From Earliella scabrosa (taxonomy: Eukaryota > Basidiomycota > Agaricomycetes > Polyporales > Polyporaceae), in contig JABYQQ010000016.1 of the NCBI GenBank assembly GCA_022605405.1, forward strand, positions 1,178,001-1,242,000: 64,000 bases of DNA, given 5' to 3'. Below the pieces are notes generated by a model that worked only from the letters and a program-made list of their open reading frames with translations, was not told the origin of the DNA and made no database searches. Position 1 is the first letter of the stretch. Every line of letters starts with the position of its first letter. Shown one piece after another: positions 24,801 through 35,057 of this stretch. The position numbers and the translations under genes are program-made.

Positions 24801-25012
24801 CGCCTCCCAAGTAAAGAACTGGACCTGTAGGTGCCACGTCAGATCACGCATCCACCTTGCCAAGCCACGCAAGTGCTACTCACCATGAGCGCGTTGTCAT
24901 CCGACCTCTCTGGCTGGAGTCTCATCCTCGGGAGAGCAGGTGGTGGATACCGCCAACAAGTCAACAATTCCCAGAAGCGGCTGAACAGGTCGGAAAAGTA
25001 GTCGATGATCAT
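21891..25012 (-). CDS. Intracellular GH13 alpha-amylase
   Basis: Nineteen exons on the minus strand: 25012-24884, 24824-24690, 24626-24597, 24534-24406, 24356-24261, 24207-24169, 24115-24079, 24018-23894, 23841-23779, 23714-23646, 23588-23521, 23474-23432, 23391-23219, 23160-23157, 23097-23071, 22943-22882, 22727-22482, 22243-22183, 22106-21891. They sum to 583 residues. GH13 regions are present: [22 protein letters not shown] (nucleophile Asp271), MFSVAEYW (acid Glu302) and FVDNHDT (Asp379). The Asp379 codon is split, with its last base and the next Thr coming from a 4-nt exon. No signal peptide is seen. The protein resembles liquefying bacterial-type amylases placed in subfamily GH13_5, which in fungi act inside the cell, possibly on glycogen or alpha-glucan. 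An upstream extension of the first exon is open, so the start is probable only. Confidence 0.86.
23157..23160 (-). other. Predicted 4-nt microexon in the amylase gene
   Basis: Read on the minus strand, TTTCCAG precedes the four bases TACG, and GTAACC follows. Inclusion turns the preceding GA into GAT (Asp) and adds ACG (Thr), completing the invariant NHDT motif. It restores phase 0 to the next exon, which begins QIGQTLESW. Skipping it would shift the frame. Confidence 0.7.
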
Positions 25013-25683
25013 GATATGGCAGGAAAGAGCCGAGTCACGGCCAACTCTCGAACGAAGAGCGCAACGCAGCGGCGGGCGTAAATAGCCAGGGCAGTCGCTC
25101 GCCCAGCGCTCGCCTAACCCTGCCGCAGTCGCCTCCACGCGACGCGCTCGACGCGGTGAAGGGCCACGATCATGTGAGCCGTCGGAGCTGGCCAGGTTGA
25201 ATCCCAGCTGATCTCCGCCAGGCGCCCGGCTCATATAGCCCACTCAGAAAATCTGCGTCTTCACCGTTGCGGCCACCATGTGTCTCTGCTCCTCCTGTCT
25301 GCGTTCCGTATGACCTTGAGGCGCAGCTCTGATGCACTTCTTGAAGCCGAGGTGGTGGTGCTGAGCGAAAAGCCTGCTTAATCGCTCCGTTCACTCAGAA
25401 TCTACGTCGAATGGAGTTTCATGATCTGGCGACATTTCCTGCTACTCTCTCTACTTGTACTCGTAACAATCACAATATACCAGTTGGCCTGCTCGTCCCA
25501 GATATCCCGCCCGCCTTCTTGTGTGCCTTGTTTATCTCGCGGCGTGCGGTGTACGTCCCATCTACACAGCAAACCCCGCGTTCATACTATTTGGCAAGTA
25601 CTCCTGCTGCGTGTTATGTAACGAGCGTTCCCACACTACCTGTTCACCAAACAACCAAGAACACCTTGAGAACACCCATCGGA
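25013..25683. promoter_or_regulatory. Divergent promoter, amylase (-) and MYND gene 1 (+)
   Basis: 670 bp. Open frames extend into it from both genes (minus to 25243, plus from 25411), but neither extension shows conserved sequence. No TATA box is convincing. Confidence 0.4.
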
Positions 25684-27311
25684 ATGCCTCGCCCACGTCG
25701 CCAACAGCTCACTAATGGGTCATCGCCAGTACCTCTTCCCGACATGAGTCCAGGGGCTTCCAGCGATTGGGCGGACGCTTCGCCCAACGAGCTCGAGGTC
25801 AACCGTGTTTGCACTTTGATGGATGCCAAGGTCCAGCAAGAACGCTTGCAGGTGAAGAGACAACGACACGTTCTCAAACACCGGTGCAGCGCTTGTGGTG
25901 TCACCTCTGACAGCACCAAAGCACCTATGATGGCATGTGCGCGGTGCAGGTGAGTGGTGAGCTCAGCGTCTCATTGCGAACGATCCTGTCCTGAACGTCG
26001 AACCACAGGTCTGTAAGATATTGCTCTAAGCAATGTCAGATCGACGACCATCGAGCGCGTCACAAAGATGATTGTTCCAACTTCGCCCGCCCGCCGCTCG
26101 TCAATATGTTCCTAACGGAACCCGTTGGCAACGATCGCTATCCGCACATGCCAGTCCTCGCCCATGGTCATCAGGACGGTGTTGGTTGTTGGGTCAGTGA
26201 AGCTGGCCATGTTGACGGATGGTCTGTTTCATCTCCATCTTCAAGTGCTTAGACCCAGCAAGTTGATTATCTCGTAGGATGGAACCGCTCGCGAACCCGG
26301 TGGACCCGAACGACGGCTTCGATCCAGATGCATACCAGAACCGTCACCAGGTGGTGTACAGCAACCTCGAGCTGCTCGCGAGACACAATGGTCTCAATCC
26401 CAACCTCCTTACGATGACGATCCTGGTCCAGAACCGAAGAAAAGACAAGCAGCCGGTCGTCGTCTTTGGCTCCGCAACGCAGTGCTGGAGCTGGTGCAAC
26501 ACAATAGACGAAATCAAGAAAGGGAAACCGGAAACGGAGCAGCTGAACGTTCTCCCACTAGAGGGCGGCAAGTGCGCATATTTGTCCCCGTCGACAGATG
26601 GTCTTTCGATACTGACGAACTCGTAACCCAGCTACGTCGCTGTGCTGGATGTGCCGATGGATCCATGGGACATAAGGCCCCGGATAGCCATCATCAACCT
26701 AAACGGGAAACCGGTGCGTCAGAGTTTTCTCCTGTCGTACGCTCGCCGCTACCGCCGAACCTTACCAAATGTCTCCCTGACCACAGGTCAATGCCAAGAT
26801 TCCGGTCCCCGACTCGAGCGTGTTCGACCGTGCCAACGCAACCGTCATCCTCCGCGCCGGAGAGTTTGTGATCCTGAAGGCGCAGTTCCGCGTCGGCGGA
26901 TCGAAGCTCGCACTCGACTGTCAGGGATTCCTCCTTCTCAAATTCCTATCCCTTCGTTACCGAGTGTGCGCCAATCTCTCACCTGCGGACATGCGCACGC
27001 CGCCGGCACTGGAAGAACCGGACACGATGCTCGCGGCGCCCTTCGACCAGGCGGCGATCCTCGCGTACTACGACGACTATCTCAAGAAGGGTATGTTTGA
27101 ACACGTTCTAACGCACTATGGGCCAGAGTACGTCGAGAGCGCGCGGCTGAGGATTCAACTCACGTCTGAGGAGCGAAGACGGCTTGTCGAGGAGGACGAA
27201 CGCAATGGGGTCGCACAAGAGAGACGGGAGATGTTTGAGAGAGCCGGTCTAGATCGGGTCGTGCAGCATTACGAGAGGTATGCGCGACGTCCTGAGGCGG
27301 CCGAGACCTAG
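25684..27311 (+). CDS. MYND zinc-finger protein, paralog 1
   Basis: Exons 25684-25949, 26009-26221, 26278-26571, 26632-26713 and 26787-27311 give 459 residues. The MYND finger (about residues 66-106) is complete: CSACG, CARC, RYCSKQCQ and HRARHKDDC. The join between the second and third Cys pairs is spliced. After it comes a family-specific part with FLTEPVGNDRYP, GHQDGVGCWV, LVQNRRKDKQPVVVFGS, DPWDIRPRIAIINLNG and, near the end, AYYDDYLKKG followed by LTHYGPEY. MYND fingers bind proline-containing peptides in partner proteins. What the C-terminal domain does is unknown. Three relatives lie at 53.8, 60.4 and 62.4 kb with the same five-exon plan. The start is the ATG before PRPRRQQ; upstream codons in frame are not conserved. 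Confidence 0.83.
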
Positions 27312-27714
27312 TACGTGTCGAGTCTGCGTGATCTATTCGTTCCGGGGAAACCGTGATCTCTGCTCATTCAGTATCAGGCCGCAGCTTCGATCATTTGTTC
27401 ATGGGACAGGCTTCGTTTCGTGCACTTTGCCACATCTCCGGCGAGTAGGAAGCTCGAGGTAGTGACATTGACCCATTAGTAGTGATTGGACCGGTTGTTT
27501 AATCAGAACATCCTATGCACTGGCATCGAACCAAGGTTTAAGGCAGCGCCCTTTTGGCGGGGCATCGGCGACCGTCATACAGCTATCTCATCTAAACGAT
27601 GAGCAATGTAGCCATGCAACACAGGCTTCTATCGGGTATAAAGTTCAGTACTATGTTTCCCGGGGAGTCTAAGCTTTCCCTCTGTTCCTCTCTATCGGCA
27701 GCGGATCGACCTCA
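27312..27714. promoter_or_regulatory. Short intergenic region before DUF6533 gene A
   Basis: 400 bp between two plus-strand genes. No gene and no clear core promoter motif. A tRNA B-box-like string on the minus strand near 27525 does not fold. Confidence 0.4.
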
Positions 27715-29455
27715 ATGTCATACCTACAGGATCTCAGTATCTCCGACATTATTCTCCTATATGACGTGGCGTATGTCAACTGCTCAAATCATCTATTCCA
27801 CGCTTTAGGCTGACGCAGAATGCATCGGTGCAGGTTGACTAATGAGTACTGCGTTACTGCAGCAAACGGTTGGTGCAATGATGAGGATATTACTCTGTGA
27901 CTCACACAGTCACTAACGGTTGTGTATTGGTGTAGTGTTGTTGCTCTACGAAGCCATTATTACCTTCGGGAGTGAGATGCAACACTTCTGGAAGCGAGCA
28001 TTCACTGGAGCATCTGTCTTGTATCTGTTGAACAAGTACTCTGCCGTCATAGCATACGTCTTGGAGCAAGCTACATATTTGCCAGTTTTCACTGACAAGG
28101 TGCGAATTTACCAGCGTGATCTTCCTCTCTATCTGATCTGCCGTGCCAACTGCCAAGGGGTTGGTCTCTCTCTTCCTTCAAGTGTGCGAGCCCGAACGCA
28201 GCGACCGATGTACACCATCTCCAGCTGCGATGCTATACAGAAAGCAACATCGTGGACGGGCTTCGTTCAAGCAACAGTTCCATGGGCTGGTAAGTGTTGT
28301 CATTGTTACAGGTCCAAGCAGCATATGCATGTGATGATAAAACGCCAGCTTTTTCCGCTCTCCGCGTGTTCACCCTGAGCAAGAGTTGGACCCTATCTAC
28401 TCTTGTGTTTATCCTCTCAATTGTGCCTCTCGGAGTCAACCTGGTACTCCCTTTCACTCTAAAGCATGAGACACGGTGGTTTACCAGCATTTTACAGGAG
28501 GACCGGATCGCGAATGACTTCACTGGTATCGTCGATCCAATCGCTGGCTGTGTAGCAACGGAACCAGGAATCACACTCCAGGATGTTGTGAGGTGAATCT
28601 CGCACACACCATCTACTCTGTTGCATGGGAAGCCTGACTGACCGCGTTCATGTCGGCAGGTGTTCGTTGAATACACTACAGTCTACGAGAGATGCATCAT
28701 TGACCTCTCTTGGTTATTCTCAGCCTCCCTCATCGCACGACTCTCCCTTATAGTGGCCGATATTCTGGTCATTGCTGTCACGCTGTGGAAGACTGAGTGG
28801 AGGAAGCAGCTCATAGGGTACACAAGGGCAAGATCGTTGGCTAGTATCCTGCTTCGTGATGGTTCGTTCATATGTGTTCACTGGTTAGCCTGTGTAGCAC
28901 TAATCGGGCCATCTAACAGGAACTGGATGCTTTGCGTGAGAATATTCTGGGACACAGCTATGAGCTATCCTCAGTGGTGCTGACATGTCGGCCAACAGAG
29001 TCCTACTCGTCTTGAACACTCTGCATCTATCATTCACCTTAGCCTCAGTGAGTATCCAAATACTGCAACAGCCCTCCTAATCGGATCTTGTATATAGGTC
29101 TTCACCAATGGGGTCACAAGCAATCTCACAGTGTTCACTGCTCCGTATGTGTTCGCCATGTTTTAGACCTCAGTCCCTGCTGATAGATTATGCGACCAGA
29201 TTGACAACGATATTTATCGGCCGCTTCCTCCTCCATCTCCAAGAGTCAGCCGCCCGGACGGTGAGAATACCGACCGGCAACTCTCAGGACATCGACCTCG
29301 CTGTCGACAGTAGGCCGAGCTTTGTGCAATCTCGAATCCTAGGCTCTATTGCCTATCGCGCAACCGATGATGAAGTCGAGGTCGACGACATTCATAGTGT
29401 TTCCGAGACACATGCAATCTCGGAATCCCCGGTCGCCCAATCGGAAGTAAACTAA
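27715..29455 (+). CDS. DUF6533-type multi-span membrane protein, paralog A
   Basis: Exons 27715-27770, 27834-27868, 27936-28099, 28241-28289, 28349-28443, 28498-28587, 28660-28861, 28920-28935, 28999-29047, 29098-29144 and 29200-29455 give 352 residues. The DUF6533 region is near the N-terminus (VLLLYEAIITFGSEMQHFWK, TGASVLYLLNKYSAV). About seven hydrophobic segments follow, including AFSALRVFTLSKSW, LSLIVADILVIAV and V-LLVLNTLHLSFTLAS. The tail after LTTIFIGRFLLHLQESAA is polar and acidic. This basidiomycete family has a serpentine topology and no established function. Exon sizes match paralog B at 42-43.7 kb almost one for one, including a 16-nt exon. The start of exon 4 is the least certain point. 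It was chosen because it keeps the phase in both copies. Confidence 0.8.
28920..28935 (+). other. 16-nt microexon in DUF6533 gene A
   Basis: Flanked by CTAACAG and GTGAGA. It codes G-TGCF-A across the joins and has an exact-length counterpart in paralog B (42541-42526). Confidence 0.72.
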
Positions 29456-29830
29456 ACATACTCCCTTGCGGGGTGTACGCAGAGTTGGATTTTCTTGCAT
29501 CCGTACCGGAGGCGGATGGAACTTCGCAGTCTGCAATGATGTATTGAATGAGGTTTCATGGGTCTTACAAGTACACGAGGTTTTCTGGCCATCATCATCT
29601 GTTGACATTGAAGACACGGCGTTCATCCTGTAACGATGCTTGCCAGGCAGTGTTACTAACCGAAGGACTACCTTCTTCCGTCCTCGGATCAAATAAACGG
29701 CATGCGACTTAAATGAGGTCTTGCATGCATGAGAGAAACTAGGCATAGAAACATACAATCATACACCTGTGCTATGGCGAACACGTCCAGCAATCACCGC
29801 AGTGGTCCTATCGGCAGCGTGTGCACCGCA
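29456..29830. other. Convergent intergenic region
   Basis: 375 bp between the 3' ends of the DUF6533 gene A and the AT-hook coiled-coil gene. No gene seen. Confidence 0.5.
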
Positions 29831-32296
29831 TTAAGCTATAACTTTAAGCACCGTAGCGGGTCGAGGAGCCGAGGGTAGACTGTTGTCGACACGGATGAGC
29901 GCGGCATCACCAACATTCAGACGGACGTACCCGCGGCTGCCGATACCTGTGTGGAACATACGAGAATTTTGTAGACATACTATCGGAGCCGCGAGAAGCT
30001 ACCTAGGAAACTCTGCTGTGATGGCTGCACGATATCACCATCCTTGACCGGGGAAAGTTCAGTTGGTATATTCAGGCCTCCTTGTGCCTATTCCGTGATG
30101 TCAGCGATCAATGAAACTAGAATGGAACGCATAGGCGTACCGTGTTATGACTCCAGTCAATCGCCATGGGCCGCGCGCCCCCAAACAGCTGGATCTTCCG
30201 TTTCTTCTTCGGCGCGTCAGCCCCTCCGTTGTCGTCCTCGCCTCCACCGACGGCGGTGTCGGCGACCTTGGAGGGACGGCCTGGCGGGCGACCTCTCTTC
30301 GCCGGGGCCTTGGAAGTTTCCATTGCACTTGCAGAAACGGCGGCACTGGCACTCTTGGGCGGCCGCCCGCGTTTCTTGGGCGGAGGTTTCTCTGCCGTGG
30401 CAGCGTCCTCGTCTTCGTGGTCGGGAGACGGCTTCTTCTTCGGTCGCTTCTTTGCAGGCGCGGCGGTGTCCTCCTCTTCGAATGACTCTGACTTGCGCTT
30501 GTTCTTTGCTGTCGCAGCGCTGGTGGAGGGTTTGGGCCGCTCGATGATCTGGATGTCGCTGTCCTCGTCCGCTGGAGGCCGCTGTTTAGGCTTCTTCTCC
30601 TTCTCTGCTGGCTTCTCCTTGCCCTTGTCTTTCTCGACTTTGGATTTGGGCTTGGACGGGGGAGGTGGAGGCTCTTCATCGTGTTGGTCGTCATCGTCCT
30701 GCGTCGGACGGGCCCGTTCTTTGCCTTTGGACTTGTCTTTGTCTTTCAGCTTCGGCGGGGGCTGGATTTCCTGAATGTCGTCGTCATCGTCGACAGCCAT
30801 GGGTGATGGTGCTCTGGGTTTCGCGGAGGAAGGTTGGCGGGAGCGTTTCTTGGGAGGAGGTTCCTCGACGACTTCCTCTTCCTCCTCACCCTCCTCTTCC
30901 TCATACTCGGTACGTCGAGTCCCTTTCGACTGTAATGCGCATAAGCGTTCATCTGACCGAACGTGACACAATCTCAGACTTACGGTCTTGTGAGGTTTGG
31001 CATTTGAGGTAGAAGGTGCGCTCCTCTGAGCTTCCTCGAGCATCGCTTGAAGCTCGTCCGCGCGCTGCTTCTGTTCTCGGAGCTGCGCCTTGAGCTTCTT
31101 ATTCCGCTCCTCCGAGGCTTCGAGGTCGGCCTGAAGTTGAGTAGCATCCTGCTGGGCCTCTTCGGTCTCTTTCTAACAGGAACTGTGGCTCAGCATATGT
31201 ATGGAATCTGAGAGGAACCCACTCAACCTGATGCGCTTCCAATGCCTCCTTGTACTTATCAAGCTTGGCTTTCAGCTTGTCTGCCCTGATGGTTTCCTGC
31301 TCAGCCTTCTGCCCAGCCTCCTCCTTCTCGCTCTCCAGCTGCTTGACCTTCACCTCGAGCTCGATACGATCCTTGCGCAACTTCTCGACTTCAGCGTTCT
31401 CGCGGCTCTCGAGCTTGGCCCACTTCTCGACTTGGCGACTCAGGTTTGCGACAGTGGCCTCGGATTCTGCGAACTTCTTCTCAAGCTCTGCATGCGTGGT
31501 TTTCAGACTATCAAGCTGCAGTTCGGTCCGTTCCAGGTCCTTTGCCGAGCGTTCCGAGGCAGTAACGACCTTGATATGTTCCGCATGCAGAGTGGACAGA
31601 GCTTCCTAGACGCAAGACAAGATGACGACTACAATACGGTGGTTGAGAGTGGCTCAGACGTACTTCCGCCTTTTCCTTTTCCTTGATTGCCCGTGCCTGC
31701 TCCTCCGCCAGCTCCTTCAACTGCTCCGCAAGCTCTGCACATCTCGCCTCCAACACCGCCGCCGTCTCCTGCATACGCTCCTCCACCTCCTCCACCGCGT
31801 CCTCCCGTTCCTCCGCCGCGAGCTCCAACTCTCGCTGCAGCTGGGCGACACGTTCCTCCAGTTCGAGTTCCTTGGCCTGGAACATAACCAGCCGGTAGTC
31901 CCGCTGCATCCTCGCGAGCTTCTCTCGCCTCAGCGTATCCTTCGCCTCCAGCACCGCAACGCGCTCCCGATCGAGGTGCACGGCGGTGCGCAGGTGCGCA
32001 ATCCGATAGGAAGCCTGGAGAGACTCGCACCCGTCGCGCCACTCGGTGCGCTCCTCCTTCCACCGCTCCTGTATCTGCGCGATCGCGTCCGCAGTGCGCT
32101 TCCGCTCTTCCGCAAGCAGGTCTGCGCCCTGCTCCTTCTCCTGGGCGACGGCGGCGCGAAGCTTGGTGATCGTGTGGTCGAGCGTCTTGTTTCGGGAGAC
32201 GAGGTCGTCGATGTGCTTCTGCTGGCTGGCGATCATGGCCTCGTTGGGGTCCACCGCGGACGAGGCGCGGAGGCCGACGTGGCTCTCTCGAGGCAT
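29831..32296 (-). CDS. Coiled-coil protein with AT-hook motifs
   Basis: Exons 32296-31664, 31605-31228, 31172-30984, 30929-30141, 30087-30003 and 29946-29831 give 729 residues. Residues about 20-395 are an almost continuous, charged coiled coil (many Glu, Lys, Leu and Gln heptads). Residues 400-650 are disordered, acidic and lysine-rich. They contain GRP cores of the AT-hook type, KKRGRPPK (about 586) and AKRGRPPGRPSK (about 610), then KKKRKIQLFGGARPMAIDW. The last 65 residues look folded (NIPTELSPVKDGDIVQPSQQ, GYVRLNVGDAALIRVD) and are joined by two short exons. AT-hooks bind the minor groove of AT-rich DNA, so a nuclear, chromatin-linked role is likely. I do not recognise an ortholog. The ATG at 32296 is the first in frame. 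Confidence 0.8.
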
Positions 32297-33344
32297 CGTA
32301 ACAGCTTCCAACCGGGCAACAGAGTTGTTACTAGGATTCGGGAGACGTGGGAGCGACTAGTGGTGAGGGCGACAAGCAGACGGATATGGGGCTACGAGAA
32401 CATGCGTCTGAGGCACGCCAGTTGAGAGTTATGTTTGAGAGTCGCAATACAGCAGTCAGAGTAGGATAGTCGAGGAACGCGAGGTGTCCGCGTCGTGGTG
32501 GTGGTTGAACGCGACCCCTATCACGTGGCTATACTCACGACGCGCGTTGTCGGCCGACGGCGAGGTCCGTGCAACTGGGCGCTTGTCTGCAGCGTACAGT
32601 AACCTCAGGAGTCAGCGTTGAGAACGGTCGCTGCTACATACATACATAGCATGTATCCTTCTCGACGATCCCTTGCAATCGCCGCCATTCGGTCATTGAA
32701 GGACCGGAGAGAACTTCGCATTACCTCAAAAACACGCTCAACACTTACGTCCAAAGGAACCGGAATCTATAGCTAGCTACTCACAAGTCCCGTCCGCGAC
32801 ATCGATGATTGAACGCACAACATTCCGAAGTTCGAACGGCGATCCCGCCTACAACCGGCGTCATGGTAAGCTTGTGAGCGAACTTCTGACATTCATGCAT
32901 TCTCCGAGTCATATCTACAGTACCCGACACGCGGTACAAAATACGCAAAGGTGGCTACACCGAATCGTACAGATAAATTACATGTATGTTACAGGTATTA
33001 TGTACAGTCCCCGGGTCCGCGATCCGTCATAGGGGAGGGAGGTATATCAGCGATATCAGCAGCGCGAGCTTCTTCCGAGCGGAATCCGAGTTTGAAACGT
33101 CAGCGTCGACAGCAGGCAGCGCACATACGGGGTGTGGATAGCAGATAGCAGCCATAAGTCATAGCAAGTGTGGAGGTCCAGGTCCAGGTCCGGTCGGCCG
33201 GCAGGGTAGACGGCAGCCTACCCATATATCACCAAAGTCGAGGTCGAGGAGGTGAAGTCGTCGCTCGTCAGCGTAGACTCGATGCGGACATCGAACACGC
33301 TACCTCAGGGGGTGTCTTCTCCCAACCCCTCACCCTCGTCCTCG
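32297..33344. other. Intergenic region, no gene seen
   Basis: 1.05 kb. It holds the promoter of the AT-hook gene and the 3' flank of the next minus-strand gene. A short CATA repeat (about 32636-32650) is the only structure noted. Confidence 0.45.
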
Positions 33345-35057
33345 TCATCCGCGTTCTATCACGTCCATCGCGGAGTCGAGCAGGACCTTCGGTAGGAGCA
33401 GCATTCGGCTCTCGAACGGCTCGCTCTCCGCACCGTTCTCCGGCAGGCCGCTATTCCGCACGTCCCGGCGCGTGACGCACCGCAGGCCGAGCTCCGTCGA
33501 ACAAAGCACCTTGCCCGTGTCGGGCGTGCCGTTCCCGTTCCCGCTCGCCGCCGCGCCATTCCCATTGACGTGCGCATGGTGGCTGAGGCCGGAGAAGGAC
33601 GAGAGCTGCGAGCCGTGGTCGTCGCCCTCGCCCTCGCGCATCTTGTTCAGCATGCGCCCGGCCTCGAACGGCACGCCGCTGTCCACGACGAGCACCTCGA
33701 ACGACGTCGACAGGATCTCCTCGCGCGTGACGCGTGCGAGCCTGTACACCGCCTCGGCTACGCGCCGGAGCTGTGTGTGGAGGGACGGGTCGGAGGCGGT
33801 GGGGGCGTTCGCTGCGCCGCACAGGGTGAAGACGGAGCTCGACCAGCGCAGCATGGTCGTCACGAGCTCCGTCACGGCGTACTCTTCTAGGCCCGGGTAT
33901 AGCATACGTATTGAACGGTGGGTGAGGGCACGCCACCGGGACGAGGTCGCTTGTGGTTCTGAACAGGTGGCCACAGCTCAAGACGGGCTCCTCACGGGAA
34001 GAAGGGCATGGCATGACGTACCGGAGGTTTGCATGTGAGCTAGAATACGCGAGAGAAGCGCGTCGAGTTTGGACGGAAAGCCGACGCAGAATAATGATAG
34101 CGAGCGAGCACAGCATATCGCGATGCTCGCCTGTAAAGCAAGCTGCACCAGGATGGGATCCTGCGTGTGGTCACGTAGCGCAAGGATGCGAGAGAACGCA
34201 GAGCCGAGCCAGGGCGTGATGTTCTCTTGTTCGGGGCTGATCGCTGTGGGAGCCTTCGCTTGGGCACGTCTGGCGAACGTACACGACTCCGTGGCGGCGG
34301 CGGCGAACTGGTTGATCTCGGCGTTGAGGTCGTCGACCGCCTGGATGATTTGCGCGCCGGACCAGCTGTCCGTCTTTGTCATGAAGACGTCCAAGCTCCG
34401 GACACGCGCATAGTGCTCCGCTTCGAGACTCATCGGGGGGCTGAGTGGCATTGGGGGAATCTCGTCTGACCGCCGTGCCGACCGCCTGCCCTTGCTCCTG
34501 TCTCGATGCCGCCGTCCGCTGCTCCCTACGCTGTGATCGTCCCCCACCCCGAGCTGCGACCTCTCTCTGCTGACACTCCTGCTCTTTGTGCGGGCCTCGT
34601 CACGCTCGGCGATGAGCCGATCGCGCTCGGCACGGAGGTGGTCAATCTCCCGGTCCTTCATCCTCAGGACGTCCTGCATCTCGCGGAGCGTCTTCTCCAA
34701 CGCCTTGTACCGCTCCGCGAGCTTCATCACCTCCGACTGGACGTGCGTCCGTGCTGCGTCGCGCTGCGCCAATACGTTGTCGAGTGCGAGGGAGAGGCTC
34801 GAGTGAGGGGGCGTGCGTGCCGAGACGGGTGCGGTGCGATAACCGTGCTGGGGGTGGGAGTTGCGTTCGCGGCGTTCGGCGGTGGCCAGCTTCAGACGGA
34901 GGGCGCTGCACTCGCGTGTGAGCTTCGCAATGGGGTCTAGGACGGGCGAGAGCTCCTCCGAGTTCGCTCGAAAGCGTGGGCGTGAGGGGGCGGCGATGTA
35001 TGGACCGCGAAGAGTGTAGAACTCGACGGTGCTGTCTGGAGAGACCTGGAGACGCAT
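33345..35057 (-). CDS. Conserved hypothetical protein with central coiled coil
   Basis: Exons 35057-34022 and 33958-33345 give 549 residues. I do not recognise the family. After a short N-terminal part comes a coiled coil (about residues 35-155) with SEVMKLAERYKALEKTLREM and DREIDHLRAERDRLIAERDE. An Arg/Ser-rich stretch follows. A helical, globular-looking second half (about 205-480) contains DDLNAEINQFAAAATESC, ILVQLALQASIAICCARSLS and YAVTELVTTMLRWSSSVFTL. The tail is Gly/Asn-rich and then ends with SRMLLLPKVLLDSAMDVIE. No signal peptide is present, so it is probably cytoplasmic or nuclear. The single intron is needed to join the two halves in phase. Confidence 0.78.

Noticed and set aside
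27515..27545. tRNA B-box-like GGTTCGATGCC on the minus strand
   Set aside because: The flanking bases do not form a T-arm or acceptor stem, and no A-box is found at the right distance.
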